This document shows, in pieces, positions 8,298 through 15,793 of a stretch of DNA of 24,754 nt. This DNA is from Lactovum sp047974165 (GTDB taxonomy: Bacteria > Bacillota > Bacilli > Lactobacillales > Streptococcaceae), in assembly GCA_047974165.1 (NCBI GenBank), contig JBKECB010000052.1, positions 1 to 24,754 on the forward strand. Reading direction: 5' to 3'. The notes beneath the pieces were generated by a model, which searched no databases, was not told where the DNA came from, and saw only the letters and a list, made by a program, of their open reading frames with translations. The position numbers and the translations under genes are program-made. The stretch's first letter is position 1, and each line of letters starts with the position of its first letter.

Positions 8298-9637
8298 GAT
8301 TAACAGTACATGAGATTGGGCGAGTTGTTGAGGCAAAAAATAACTTTCAAGTTTATGAAGATTTAGAGCTGAACAAGCTAGAGTTTGACAGTCGAAAAAT
8401 TGAAGTTAATGATGTTTTTTTGGCTTTAAAAGGTCAATTGGATGGGCATGATTTTATTAATAAAGCATTTGATAAAGGAGCTTTAATTTCAATTTCAGAA
8501 AAAGAAGTTGACTTTCCACATTTATTAGTAAATGATAGCGTCCTTGCTTTACAAAAGCTTGCGAGTTATTATTTAGATAAGCAGGACGTTGAAGTTATTG
8601 CCATTACAGGTTCAAATGGGAAAACAACGACAAAAGATATGACTGCTGCTGTATTGTCTAGCCACTATAACTGTTATAAAACGCAAGGAAACTATAATAA
8701 TGAGTTAGGCCTACCTTATACGATTCTTTCCATGCCAGAAGAAACAGAGAAGTTAGTCTTGGAAATGGGAATGGACCGCCCTGGAGAGATAGCTTTTTTA
8801 TCTGAGTTAGCAAGACCTAATCTTGCGATTATCACTCTAATTGGTGAATCTCATTTAGAGTTTTTTGGAACACGTAGAGAAATAGCCCGTGGAAAGATGG
8901 GGATTACTAAAGGTCTTTCAAGAGATTCTTTATTAATTGCTCCAGAAGATTCAATTATAGATGAGTTTGTTCCTGAGAATCAGTCAGTGATTCGATTTGG
9001 TGAAAATGCTGAGTTGAAATTGGTCGACTTTCAAGAAGAAAAAAATTACATTAAGTTTAAAACAAACTTTTTAGATACAGAATTTACAATTCCTCTTCAA
9101 GGAAAATTTAATGCCATGAATGCTTTAATTGCAGTTTATGTGGGAGATTTAAAAAATGTTCCTTTAGAAAAAATTAAAAAAAGTCTTAAAGAAATAGAAT
9201 TAACAAAAAATCGAACACAATGGCGAAAAACAAAGAATGGTGCAGAGTTATTATCTGATGTGTATAATGCCAATCCAACAGCCATGCGTTTAATTATTGA
9301 AAGTTTTCAGGAGCTTCCGTCGGTATCAGGCTCAAGGAAAATTCTTTTACTTGCTGATATGTTGGAGTTAGGAGCTGAAGAAATAAAAATGCATGAGGAT
9401 ATAGCTGAAGTTATTCAACTTGATAAGATTGATAAAATCTATCTGTACGGTCCCTTGATGAAGTATTTGGCAAAAAAAATTCCGACTGCTCTTCATTTTA
9501 CAGACTTCAACTCTTTAAAATCTGAGTTTATAAAAGAGCTTAAGAAGAATGATCAACTTTTATTAAAAGGCTCAAACAGTATGAGATTATCTGAACTTGT
9601 AGACTTACTTTGTGAAAATAACTTAACTGAAAGTTAA
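8294..9637 (+). CDS. murF: UDP-N-acetylmuramoyl-tripeptide--D-alanyl-D-alanine ligase
   Basis: This 447-residue cytoplasmic Mur ligase adds D-Ala-D-Ala to the UDP-MurNAc-tripeptide using ATP. The N-terminal substrate domain carries FDSRKIEVNDVFLALKG. The central domain has a P-loop (ITGSNGKTTTKDM), the YNNELGLPYT block and the HLEFFGTRREIARGK segment with the lysine that is carbamylated in Mur ligases. The C-terminal domain contains SDVYNANPTAM and LLADMLELG. The start overlaps the end of ddl by four bases. It is the last gene of the operon: a strong promoter for the next gene follows within 30 bases of the stop. No convincing terminator with a T-run is visible between them. Confidence 0.95.
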   Translation: MRLTVHEIGRVVEAKNNFQVYEDLELNKLEFDSRKIEVNDVFLALKGQLDGHDFINKAFDKGALISISEKEVDFPHLLVNDSVLALQKLASYYLDKQDVEVIAITGSNGKTTTKDMTAAVLSSHYNCYKTQGNYNNELGLPYTILSMPEETEKLVLEMGMDRPGEIAFLSELARPNLAIITLIGESHLEFFGTRREIARGKMGITKGLSRDSLLIAPEDSIIDEFVPENQSVIRFGENAELKLVDFQEEKNYIKFKTNFLDTEFTIPLQGKFNAMNALIAVYVGDLKNVPLEKIKKSLKEIELTKNRTQWRKTKNGAELLSDVYNANPTAMRLIIESFQELPSVSGSRKILLLADMLELGAEEIKMHEDIAEVIQLDKIDKIYLYGPLMKYLAKKIPTALHFTDFNSLKSEFIKELKKNDQLLLKGSNSMRLSELVDLLCENNLTES

Positions 9638-9663
9638 AAGAAAGTAAAAAAATTGTTCAAAAA

Positions 9664-9692
9664 TTGAAATAGAAGCTTTTCTATGCTATAAT
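9664..9692 (+). promoter_or_regulatory. Promoter of the MIP-channel gene
   Basis: TTGAAA (9664-9669), a 17-base spacer and an extended -10, TG-C-TATAAT (9684-9692), make one of the strongest promoters in the window. The +1 should be near 9699, giving a 26-nt leader with AAAGGAG at 9713-9719. Confidence 0.85.
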
Positions 9693-9724
9693 CAAAAAGT
9701 TAAAGAAATAACAAAGGAGAAAAA

Positions 9725-10924
9725 ATGTCAAACGATAAAGATCTAAAGGATCTAAAATCAAAGTTAGAAGAAACTAAAAAGTCTTCAGAAGATAAAGATC
9801 TAAAGGATCTAAAATCAAAGTTAGAAGAAACTAAAAAGTCTTCAGAAGATAAAGATCTAAAGGATCTAAAATCAAAGTTAGAAGAAACTAAAAAGTCTTC
9901 AAAAGATAAAGACCTAAAGGATCTAAAACCAAAGTTAGAAGAAACTAAAAAGTCTTCAAAAGATGAGAAAGTATTAGAAACTAAATCTTCTTCATCTAAG
10001 AATAAAAACTCTTTTAAAAAAGGAAGTAAGTCTAAAAACAAAGATTTAGTACTCAAGGAAAAAGAAGAGAAAAAGCTTGAAGAGAAAAAATCTGCAGAAT
10101 TTGCAGGGAAATCTGACAGTGATGAAGAAGTATTAAAAATTAGTGCTTTACTTGCAGAAATGATTGGTACATTTATTTTAGCAGGCGCAGTTATTAAACT
10201 TGGCTCTGTTCAAAATGTTGGAAGTTTTGCAATTGCCTTTATTCTTGTTTTACTTGTTATGATTTTAGGTCCAATTTCTGGTGCTCATTTAAATCCAGCA
10301 GTTACTCTTGCTCTTTTATTTAATAAAAAGATTAGTGGAATTAAGAGTATTTCTTATATCTTCTCGCAATTAATTGGTGCAGCTTTAGCATTACTTTTAT
10401 TCAAATATCTATTTGATAATTCACTTCTTTCAGCTCTCATTGCAGGAAATGTTACAGTAAAAGAAATCAATGCAGCAGGTGGTGCATATTCTTATCTTGA
10501 GACTCTTGTTACTCAATTCCAAGCTTCTGGTTATAGCTACACTATCGACAGTTTATTGTCACAGTTTGGCTTGACAAGCTTACCTGATGTGACGATTGCT
10601 AAAGGTGTAGAACTTTATACTGCTGTTGTAGAACTTCTAGCTGCTATCGTATTTGGTCTAGGTGTTGGTCATGCTGTCTTTAAAGAAGATAAGTCAATGT
10701 GGGAAACAGGATTTTCAGTAGGCTTCGGATTATTCTCAGCAATTGCTATCTTTGGCTCAACTGCTGTATTAAACCCAGCAGTAGGCTTAGCTGTTGGTGC
10801 ATTTGAACTAACAGGCTCTAATATGTGGGCAGGCTACCTTATCTATATCGTGGTTACAACGATTGGTATGTACTTAGGTGTGACAGCTTATCGGTTCTTA
10901 TTTTCAAAATCATTAGAAAATTAA
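9725..10924 (+). CDS. MIP-family channel (aquaporin/glycerol facilitator-like) with long repetitive N-terminal extension
   Basis: This 399-residue protein has two parts. Residues 1 to about 137 are very rich in Lys, Glu, Asp and Ser and contain four 19-residue repeats (residues 4-79) with Leu at 4, 7 and 11 of each repeat, suggesting short amphipathic or coiled-coil helices. From about residue 140 the protein is a membrane channel of the major intrinsic protein family, with an NPA motif at 190-192 (GAHLNPAVT) and a second at 350-352 (AVLNPAVG). The family usually has NPAR at the second motif; here the residue after NPA is Val353. A long loop (about 243-300) lies between the two halves. It probably conducts water or small neutral solutes, but the selectivity cannot be read from sequence. 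It is monocistronic, with its own promoter and terminator. Confidence 0.88.
   Translation: MSNDKDLKDLKSKLEETKKSSEDKDLKDLKSKLEETKKSSEDKDLKDLKSKLEETKKSSKDKDLKDLKPKLEETKKSSKDEKVLETKSSSSKNKNSFKKGSKSKNKDLVLKEKEEKKLEEKKSAEFAGKSDSDEEVLKISALLAEMIGTFILAGAVIKLGSVQNVGSFAIAFILVLLVMILGPISGAHLNPAVTLALLFNKKISGIKSISYIFSQLIGAALALLLFKYLFDNSLLSALIAGNVTVKEINAAGGAYSYLETLVTQFQASGYSYTIDSLLSQFGLTSLPDVTIAKGVELYTAVVELLAAIVFGLGVGHAVFKEDKSMWETGFSVGFGLFSAIAIFGSTAVLNPAVGLAVGAFELTGSNMWAGYLIYIVVTTIGMYLGVTAYRFLFSKSLEN
9734..9961 (+). repeat. Four in-frame 57-bp tandem repeats in the channel gene
   Basis: Units start at 9734, 9791, 9848 and 9905. Units 1 and 2 are identical and unit 3 differs only at its last codon (GAA to AAA). 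Unit 4 has a few substitutions (GAT to GAC, TCA to CCA and the same last-codon change). Each encodes a 19-residue charged segment beginning DKDLKDLK. Near-identity points to recent duplication, and 57 bp keeps the frame so copy number could change without breaking the gene. Confidence 0.97.
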
Positions 10925-10929
10925 AATAG

Positions 10930-10952
10930 AAAAGCGTTTCGGCGCTTTTTTT
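10930..10952 (+). terminator. Terminator of the MIP-channel gene
   Basis: AAAAGCG and CGCTTTT pair around a short loop (TTTCGG) and run into about seven Ts, shortly after the stop and 60 bases before the obg -10 element. Confidence 0.85.
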
Positions 10953-11009
10953 ATTTATAAAATAAGTAGAAAGAAAAAATTATTCTAAATAGATTAAAAT
11001 TCTTAGATG

Positions 11010-11018
11010 TGCTATAAT
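11010..11018 (+). promoter_or_regulatory. Extended -10 promoter placed for a leaderless obg mRNA
   Basis: TG-C-TATAAT, preceded by another TG, occupies 11010-11018 and ends only 5 bases before the obg ATG. No -35 match and no Shine-Dalgarno are visible. The predicted +1 falls at 11024-11025, on the start codon. Confidence 0.7.
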
Positions 11019-11023
11019 CAAGT

Positions 11024-12337
11024 ATGGCATTATTTTTAGATACAGTAAAAATTGAAGTTCGTGCAGGCAAAGGTGGTGATGGTGCCGTTGCTTTTAGACG
11101 CGAAAAGTATGTTCCAGATGGAGGACCAGCTGGTGGTGATGGAGGCCGTGGTGGCAGTATTTATGCGATTGTTGATGAGGGTTTAAATACTCTGATGGAT
11201 TTTCGCTACCATCGTATTTGGAAAGGTAAAGTCGGCGAAAAAGGCATGAATAAAGGTATGCATGGCCGAGGAGCTGAGGATATTTACTTAAAAGTCCCAG
11301 AAGGAACAACGATTAAAAATGCAGAAACAGATGAAGTTTTAGTTGATTTGCGTCATCATGGAGAAAAGTTTCTGCTTGCAAAGGGAGGCCGCGGTGGTCG
11401 TGGAAACGTTCGTTTTGCCACACATAAAAATCCAGCACCTGAAATTGCAGAAAATGGAGAACCAGGTGAGGAAAAAGTACTTTTATTAGAATTGCGTGTC
11501 CTTGCAGATGTTGGTCTTGTTGGATTTCCAAGTGTTGGGAAGTCTACTTTACTTTCAGTAATTTCTAATGCACGTCCTAAAATAGGAGCTTATCACTTTA
11601 CAACGCTGACTCCTAATATTGGAATGGTGCAGTTAGGTTATCGCTCAAGTTTTGTTGTGGCAGACATGCCAGGACTTATTGAAGGGGCACATCAAGGTGC
11701 AGGTTTAGGGATTGAGTTTTTACGTCATATTGAGCGAACACGTGTTCTGTTACATGTGATTGATATGAGTGCGACAGACGGTCGTGTTCCTTATGAGGAC
11801 TATCAAACAATTAATCAAGAACTAGAAAGTTATAATCTTCGTCTCTTAGAAAGGCCTCAAATTATTGTGGCAAATAAGATGGATATGCCCAATGCAGCTA
11901 AGAACTTAGAAGAATTTAAAAAACAGTTAACAAAAGATTTGAATGAATTTGAAGAAAAACCTTTAATTTTTGAAGTTTCAGCTCTGACTCAATCAGGACT
12001 GAAAAGTCTTTTAAATGCAACTGCTGATCTTGTAGAAAAAACAGAAGAGTTTACACTTTATGAAGAAGTTGAAGCTGATGAAGAGGTTTATTATGGCTTT
12101 GAAGATCCTAATCAGCGTGAGTTTAATGTTTATCGCGAAAATGAACATACTTGGATTTTATCTGGTGAGAAACTAAAACGTCTCTTTATGATGACAAATT
12201 TTGATCATGATGAATCTCTGATGAAGTTTGCACGCCAGTTACGTTCAATGGGCGTAGATGATGAACTTCGCTCTCTTGGAGCTAAGGATGGAGATACGAT
12301 TCGAATTGAAAAATTTGAATTTGAATTTGTTGATTAA
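11024..12337 (+). CDS. obg: GTPase ObgE/CgtA
   Basis: This 437-residue essential GTPase acts in large-ribosomal-subunit maturation and stress control. The N-terminal Obg fold is glycine-rich (RAGKGGDGAVAFRREKYVP, then GGDGGRGG). The G domain has G1 GFPSVGKST at residues 167-175, G3 DMPGLIEGAHQGAGLG and G4 NKMD at 284-287. The last 90 or so residues form an OCT domain. The start is secure because the conserved N-terminus of the family begins at this Met. There is no ribosome-binding site; an extended -10 lies 5 bases upstream. A short ORF follows after 13 bases and phoH-like after that, so a polycistron is likely. Confidence 0.96.
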   Translation: MALFLDTVKIEVRAGKGGDGAVAFRREKYVPDGGPAGGDGGRGGSIYAIVDEGLNTLMDFRYHRIWKGKVGEKGMNKGMHGRGAEDIYLKVPEGTTIKNAETDEVLVDLRHHGEKFLLAKGGRGGRGNVRFATHKNPAPEIAENGEPGEEKVLLLELRVLADVGLVGFPSVGKSTLLSVISNARPKIGAYHFTTLTPNIGMVQLGYRSSFVVADMPGLIEGAHQGAGLGIEFLRHIERTRVLLHVIDMSATDGRVPYEDYQTINQELESYNLRLLERPQIIVANKMDMPNAAKNLEEFKKQLTKDLNEFEEKPLIFEVSALTQSGLKSLLNATADLVEKTEEFTLYEEVEADEEVYYGFEDPNQREFNVYRENEHTWILSGEKLKRLFMMTNFDHDESLMKFARQLRSMGVDDELRSLGAKDGDTIRIEKFEFEFVD

Positions 12338-12350
12338 ATAAGGAGCTAAG

Positions 12351-12506
12351 ATGAAAATTATTTCTAATCGTGATGAAGAGGGGAATTTTATAGATGCTGC
12401 TGAAGCTTGGGATGAAGAAAAAATCGAAGCATTATTTATGAAATATAATCCTAATGGTAAGCTTTGGTATTCGTCTAAAAATAAAAATAAGGAAGAAAAG
12501 GAATAA
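12351..12506 (+). CDS. Small acidic hypothetical protein between obg and phoH-like
   Basis: This 51-codon ORF starts with ATG 13 bases after the obg stop, with a good Shine-Dalgarno (AAGGAG, 12340-12345), and ends 2 bases before the TTG start of the phoH-like gene. The product is rich in Glu, Asp and Lys, has no membrane segment or signal peptide, and ends in a Lys/Glu-rich tail. Residues KIISNRDEEGNFIDAAEAWD begin it, and a KLWYSS segment lies near the middle. I do not recognise the family. The tight spacing on both sides and the clear ribosome-binding site support real translation, possibly coupled to phoH-like expression. No function is proposed. Confidence 0.72.
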   Translation: MKIISNRDEEGNFIDAAEAWDEEKIEALFMKYNPNGKLWYSSKNKNKEEKE

Positions 12507-12508
12507 AA

Positions 12509-13456
12509 TTGCCAGAAAATTTAGTAACATTGATATTAAAAAATCCTGATGATAGCTCTCTTCTTTTTGGTGCTCAAGATAAGCATTTAAAATTTTTAGA
12601 GGAAAATTTAAATGTGTCAATTAATTATCGAGGAGAAAAAGTTCAGATTTCTGGTGAAAAGGCTGAAGAAACAAAAGCAATTCTTAAAAGTTTATTAATT
12701 TTGATTGCTCGTAGCTTAGTGATTAATACTGCCGATGTCGCAATGGCAATTCAAATGACAGATAGAGGTGAGCTGTCTCAGTTTCTTTCTCTTTATGAAG
12801 TGAGTTTGACAAAAACAGCTGAAGGTAAAGAAATCCATATTAAGAATATGGGACAGCGGCATTATGTTGACAGTATTAAGTCTTATGATTTGGTATTTGG
12901 TATTGGTCCTGCTGGAACTGGAAAGACATTTTTAGCAGTTGTTTTAGCAGTGCAAGCTTTGAGAAATGGACAAGTTAAGCGAATAATCCTGACACGCCCT
13001 GCAGTTGAAGCGGGAGAAAATTTAGGTTTTCTTCCTGGAGATTTACAAGAGAAAGTCGATCCTTACTTGCGTCCTGTTTATGATGCTCTTCATCAAGTTT
13101 TAGGTAAGACGGCAACTGAGCGTATGATGGAGAGAAGTATTATTGAAATTGCACCATTAGCTTATATGCGTGGTCGTACTTTGGAAGATGCTTTTGTTAT
13201 TTTAGATGAGGCGCAAAATACGACAGTCATGCAGATGAAAATGTTTTTAACACGATTAGGATTTGGATCAAAAATGGTTGTAAATGGTGATATCTCTCAG
13301 ATTGATCTTCCAAAGCATCAAAAATCAGGCTTAATAGACGTACAAGAAAAGTTAAAAAGCTTAAAAGCTATTGATTTTGTTTATTTTACAGCTGCTGATG
13401 TCGTTAGACATCCGGTAGTAGCTGAAATTATAAAAGCCTATGCTGAGGATTTATAA
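12509..13456 (+). CDS. PhoH-like ATPase
   Basis: This 315-residue P-loop protein of the PhoH family is a predicted cytoplasmic ATPase linked to RNA metabolism; its exact role in Firmicutes is not settled. Walker A is GPAGTGKT at residues 133-140, followed by the family blocks LTRPAVEAGENLGFLPGDL, PYLRPVYDAL, the Walker B-like FVILDEAQNTT and VNGDISQIDLP. The start is TTG, preceded by AAAGGA about 7 bases upstream inside the end of the small ORF, and its N-terminus aligns with the expected family length. ybeY follows after 23 bases; this pair is widely conserved next to RNA-processing genes. Confidence 0.92.
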   Translation: MPENLVTLILKNPDDSSLLFGAQDKHLKFLEENLNVSINYRGEKVQISGEKAEETKAILKSLLILIARSLVINTADVAMAIQMTDRGELSQFLSLYEVSLTKTAEGKEIHIKNMGQRHYVDSIKSYDLVFGIGPAGTGKTFLAVVLAVQALRNGQVKRIILTRPAVEAGENLGFLPGDLQEKVDPYLRPVYDALHQVLGKTATERMMERSIIEIAPLAYMRGRTLEDAFVILDEAQNTTVMQMKMFLTRLGFGSKMVVNGDISQIDLPKHQKSGLIDVQEKLKSLKAIDFVYFTAADVVRHPVVAEIIKAYAEDL

Positions 13457-13479
13457 AATCTTAATCAGAAAGAGGAAAG

Positions 13480-13953
13480 ATGTACATTGAAATAATCGAT
13501 GAAACACATAAGCTTGAACAAGAATTACTTGAACAAACTAGAAAGTTATTAGAATTTGCAGCTAAATTTATGACTCTTGCTGAAACGAAAGAAATGAGAG
13601 TGACGTTTGTTGAGAATCAGCGCTCTCAAGAAATTAATCGAGAATATCGTCAAAAAGATCAGGCAACAGATGTGATAAGTCTTGAATATCAGGCATCAGA
13701 AATTTTCTTTGAATTAGCTGAAGAAGTAGCAGAAATAGACTTTGACCCTTATATTGGCGAGATTTTTATCAATATTGATAGAGCAAAAGAGCAGGCAAAA
13801 GATTATGGACATTCTTTAAGACGTGAATACGGCTGGCTTTGTGTTCATGGATTTTTACATATTAATGGCTATGATCACTATCAAAAAGAAGAAGAGATAG
13901 AAATGTTTGCGCTTCAAGAGGAGATTTTAAAAAGTTATGGACTCACAAGATAA
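13480..13953 (+). CDS. ybeY: rRNA maturation endoribonuclease YbeY
   Basis: This 157-residue metalloprotein takes part in 16S rRNA 3' maturation and ribosome quality control. The zinc-binding motif HGFLHINGYDH, with its three metal-binding histidines, is near the C-terminus, and the QRSQEINREYRQKDQATDVISLEY block matches the family core. A GAGGAA ribosome-binding site precedes the ATG. The 3' end overlaps dgkA by 17 bases in another frame, so the two are translationally coupled. Confidence 0.95.
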   Translation: MYIEIIDETHKLEQELLEQTRKLLEFAAKFMTLAETKEMRVTFVENQRSQEINREYRQKDQATDVISLEYQASEIFFELAEEVAEIDFDPYIGEIFINIDRAKEQAKDYGHSLRREYGWLCVHGFLHINGYDHYQKEEEIEMFALQEEILKSYGLTR

Positions 13954-14395
13954 GCAAGAAAAAATAAAAATATATAGCAAAGGTGACTTTAACTCTGAAG
14001 AATTTGAAAAAGAGGGGCGTTATCGCTGGAAAAATAAAGACCTACTAGTTAGTTTACAGTTTGCCTTAACAGGAGTTATAACTGCAATAAAAGAAGAAAA
14101 AAATATACGACGTCATTTGATTTCTTCTGTATTAGTTATTATAGCTGGTCTGATTTTTAGAATCGAACGTTTAGATTGGCTTTTTCTTTTTTTAGCGATA
14201 TTTTTAGTGATATCTGCTGAACTTTTTAACTCTTCGATTGAAAATGTCGTGGACTTAGCTTCAGATTACCGATTTTATATGAGAGCAAAACGATCAAAGG
14301 ATATGGCTGCAGGTGCAGTTCTTGTATTAAGTGCTTTTGCAGTTCTTGTTGGTTTATTTATATTTTTACCCAAGATCGGGTCTCTTATTTTTTAA
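13937..14395 (+). CDS. dgkA: Diacylglycerol kinase family protein, probable undecaprenol kinase
   Basis: This 152-residue membrane protein has three hydrophobic segments and the DgkA active-site block ELFNSSIENVVDLAS plus KDMAAGAV. Gram-positive members phosphorylate undecaprenol, recycling the lipid carrier for wall synthesis. The N-terminal 30 residues are hydrophilic and longer than in the shortest homologues. The ATG at 13937 lies inside ybeY and has GAGGAG about 12 bases upstream. In many streptococci and lactococci era comes next; here a sortase follows instead. Confidence 0.9.
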   Translation: MDSQDKQEKIKIYSKGDFNSEEFEKEGRYRWKNKDLLVSLQFALTGVITAIKEEKNIRRHLISSVLVIIAGLIFRIERLDWLFLFLAIFLVISAELFNSSIENVVDLASDYRFYMRAKRSKDMAAGAVLVLSAFAVLVGLFIFLPKIGSLIF

Positions 14396-14418
14396 GTAAA
14401 ACTGGAGTTAAACTTCTG

Positions 14419-15123
14419 ATGAAAAAAAGAAAATGGAAATTTATAGCTCTTCTAATTTTATTTTTATTATTCATAGATATTATTTTATTTATGGATATGA
14501 GAAAAAAAGAAGCTAAAAGTACAAATGAAAATCAACTGAGTCAATCATTGAGCTCTTTTTTAGCTGATAAGAAACAAGTAGACTCTAAGGAGTTTGATAG
14601 TCTTTTTGAAGAGCGTATCAAAGAACAAGTCTTGCCTGTAATTGGAGCGATGGTTATTCCAGATTTAAAGATTAATCTTCCTATTTTTGAGGGAGAGGCT
14701 GACGCACAAATTCTTCATGGAGCAGGGAAATTTGGAACAGGTGACTTTGGAATAGGAAATCTTGCTCTTGCCTCGCATCATGTTTTTTATGTTGAAGGTG
14801 CGGAGACTTATTTATTTAGTCCTTTAGTAAAGGCTGAAAAAAAGATGATGATTTATCTGACAGATAAAAAATATACTTATCATTATGAAATTGATAAAAT
14901 ATTTGTGGTTGATGAGCATGATACTTATATTTTAAAGTCAGATGAAAAGTCAATTGTTAGCTTGGTATATTGTACACAATACGATAGTCCCGAGCGTGGA
15001 ATTATACAAGCAAGTCTTATTTCAAAAGAAGTCTTTTCAGAAACTGATGAGGAGATAAAATCCTATTTTAAAAGTGAGTATAATCAAGTTCCAGATTATC
15101 TTCTTTCATCCTTGTCGTTATAA
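14419..15123 (+). CDS. srtA: Class A sortase
   Basis: This 234-residue transpeptidase would anchor LPxTG proteins to peptidoglycan. A basic N-terminus is followed by one membrane segment (about residues 8-25) and a linker. The catalytic domain carries the catalytic His120 in LASHHVFY, Cys185 in LVYCTQYD and Arg193 in SPERGII. The downstream FSPL and MIYLTDKK blocks resemble SrtA of streptococci. The usual TLxTC signature reads SLVYC here, a deviation before the catalytic Cys. The start has GGAG about 10 bases upstream and lies 23 bases after dgkA. The 3' end converges on comFC with a 4-base gap. Confidence 0.87.
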   Translation: MKKRKWKFIALLILFLLFIDIILFMDMRKKEAKSTNENQLSQSLSSFLADKKQVDSKEFDSLFEERIKEQVLPVIGAMVIPDLKINLPIFEGEADAQILHGAGKFGTGDFGIGNLALASHHVFYVEGAETYLFSPLVKAEKKMMIYLTDKKYTYHYEIDKIFVVDEHDTYILKSDEKSIVSLVYCTQYDSPERGIIQASLISKEVFSETDEEIKSYFKSEYNQVPDYLLSSLSL

Positions 15124-15127
15124 AAAA

Positions 15128-15793
15128 TTATCGACAAAGAGAAAAAGAACGTACTTCTTGAATTCCTACCTCTAATAATGTTTGGCGAGCATTGACAAGT
15201 GTACTTCCAGTAGTATAAATATCATCAATTAAGATCACTTTTTTAGGAAGAATCTTCCCCTCATTTGAATTAAAAAAGAAGGGATTTTTAATTTCAAGTC
15301 TTTCTTTTCGAGTAAGTGAGCTTTGCTTTACTTGTTCTGATTTACTTAAAAGATTAAGATAGGAGATATTTTCAGCATCAAGAAAAGCTGTGACTTGATT
15401 AAATCCTCTTTCTTGAAGTCGATTTTCAGATAGAGGAATGGGAACAATTTTTTCATCTTTATTTTTCTTTAGTAATTTAAAATATTTTGAAAAAACAAAA
15501 CGGAGTTGATAATCTCCTTGAAATTTATAATTTGAAAAATACTCCTTCATCCCTTCATCATAGGAAAAGATAGCTTGGTGTTGAATATAAATTCCTTTTT
15601 CTTCCCAAAGTAGACAGTCTTTGCAGATATCTGAAGTTTTATTTTTGTAGCAGCGTGGACAGTGTGGATTGGAAATTTTAGGAAAAGTTTTCTCACATTT
15701 TGAACAAAGAAGTTCTCTTTTTGCCTTTAATAAAAAAAGCTCGTAGAACTTAAGAGAAAGATTAAGATGACTTTTACAAATTAAACAGTTCAT
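15128..15793 (-). CDS. comFC: ComF-family phosphoribosyltransferase-like competence protein
   Basis: This 221-residue cytoplasmic protein has an N-terminal cluster of paired cysteines likely to bind zinc (CLIC, CSKC, CPRC, CKDC within the first 60 residues). It ends in a phosphoribosyltransferase-type motif, VILIDDIYTTGSTL. ComFC homologues are needed for efficient transformation and work with the ComFA translocase. The start ATG overlaps the comFA stop by four bases. The stop lies four bases from the sortase stop on the other strand. Confidence 0.93.
   Translation of the reverse strand: MNCLICKSHLNLSLKFYELFLLKAKRELLCSKCEKTFPKISNPHCPRCYKNKTSDICKDCLLWEEKGIYIQHQAIFSYDEGMKEYFSNYKFQGDYQLRFVFSKYFKLLKKNKDEKIVPIPLSENRLQERGFNQVTAFLDAENISYLNLLSKSEQVKQSSLTRKERLEIKNPFFFNSNEGKILPKKVILIDDIYTTGSTLVNARQTLLEVGIQEVRSFSLCR

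Noticed and set aside
9734..9961. CRISPR-like repeat array
   Set aside because: The units abut with no spacers, are in frame, and encode the N-terminus of the MIP channel.
9700..10056. A 118-codon repetitive frame on the - strand opposite the channel's N-terminus
   Set aside because: It is the antisense shadow of the 57-bp repeats. It has no Shine-Dalgarno or promoter and its protein is low-complexity Phe/Ser/Leu repeats.
12432..12620. A 62-codon - strand ORF across the obg-phoH junction
   Set aside because: It is antisense to the small ORF and phoH-like, without ribosome-binding site or family resemblance.
15113..15138. Hairpin TTGTCG / CGACAA between srtA and comFC as a shared terminator
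   Set aside because: The stem is only 6 bp with a large loop and no T-run on either strand.
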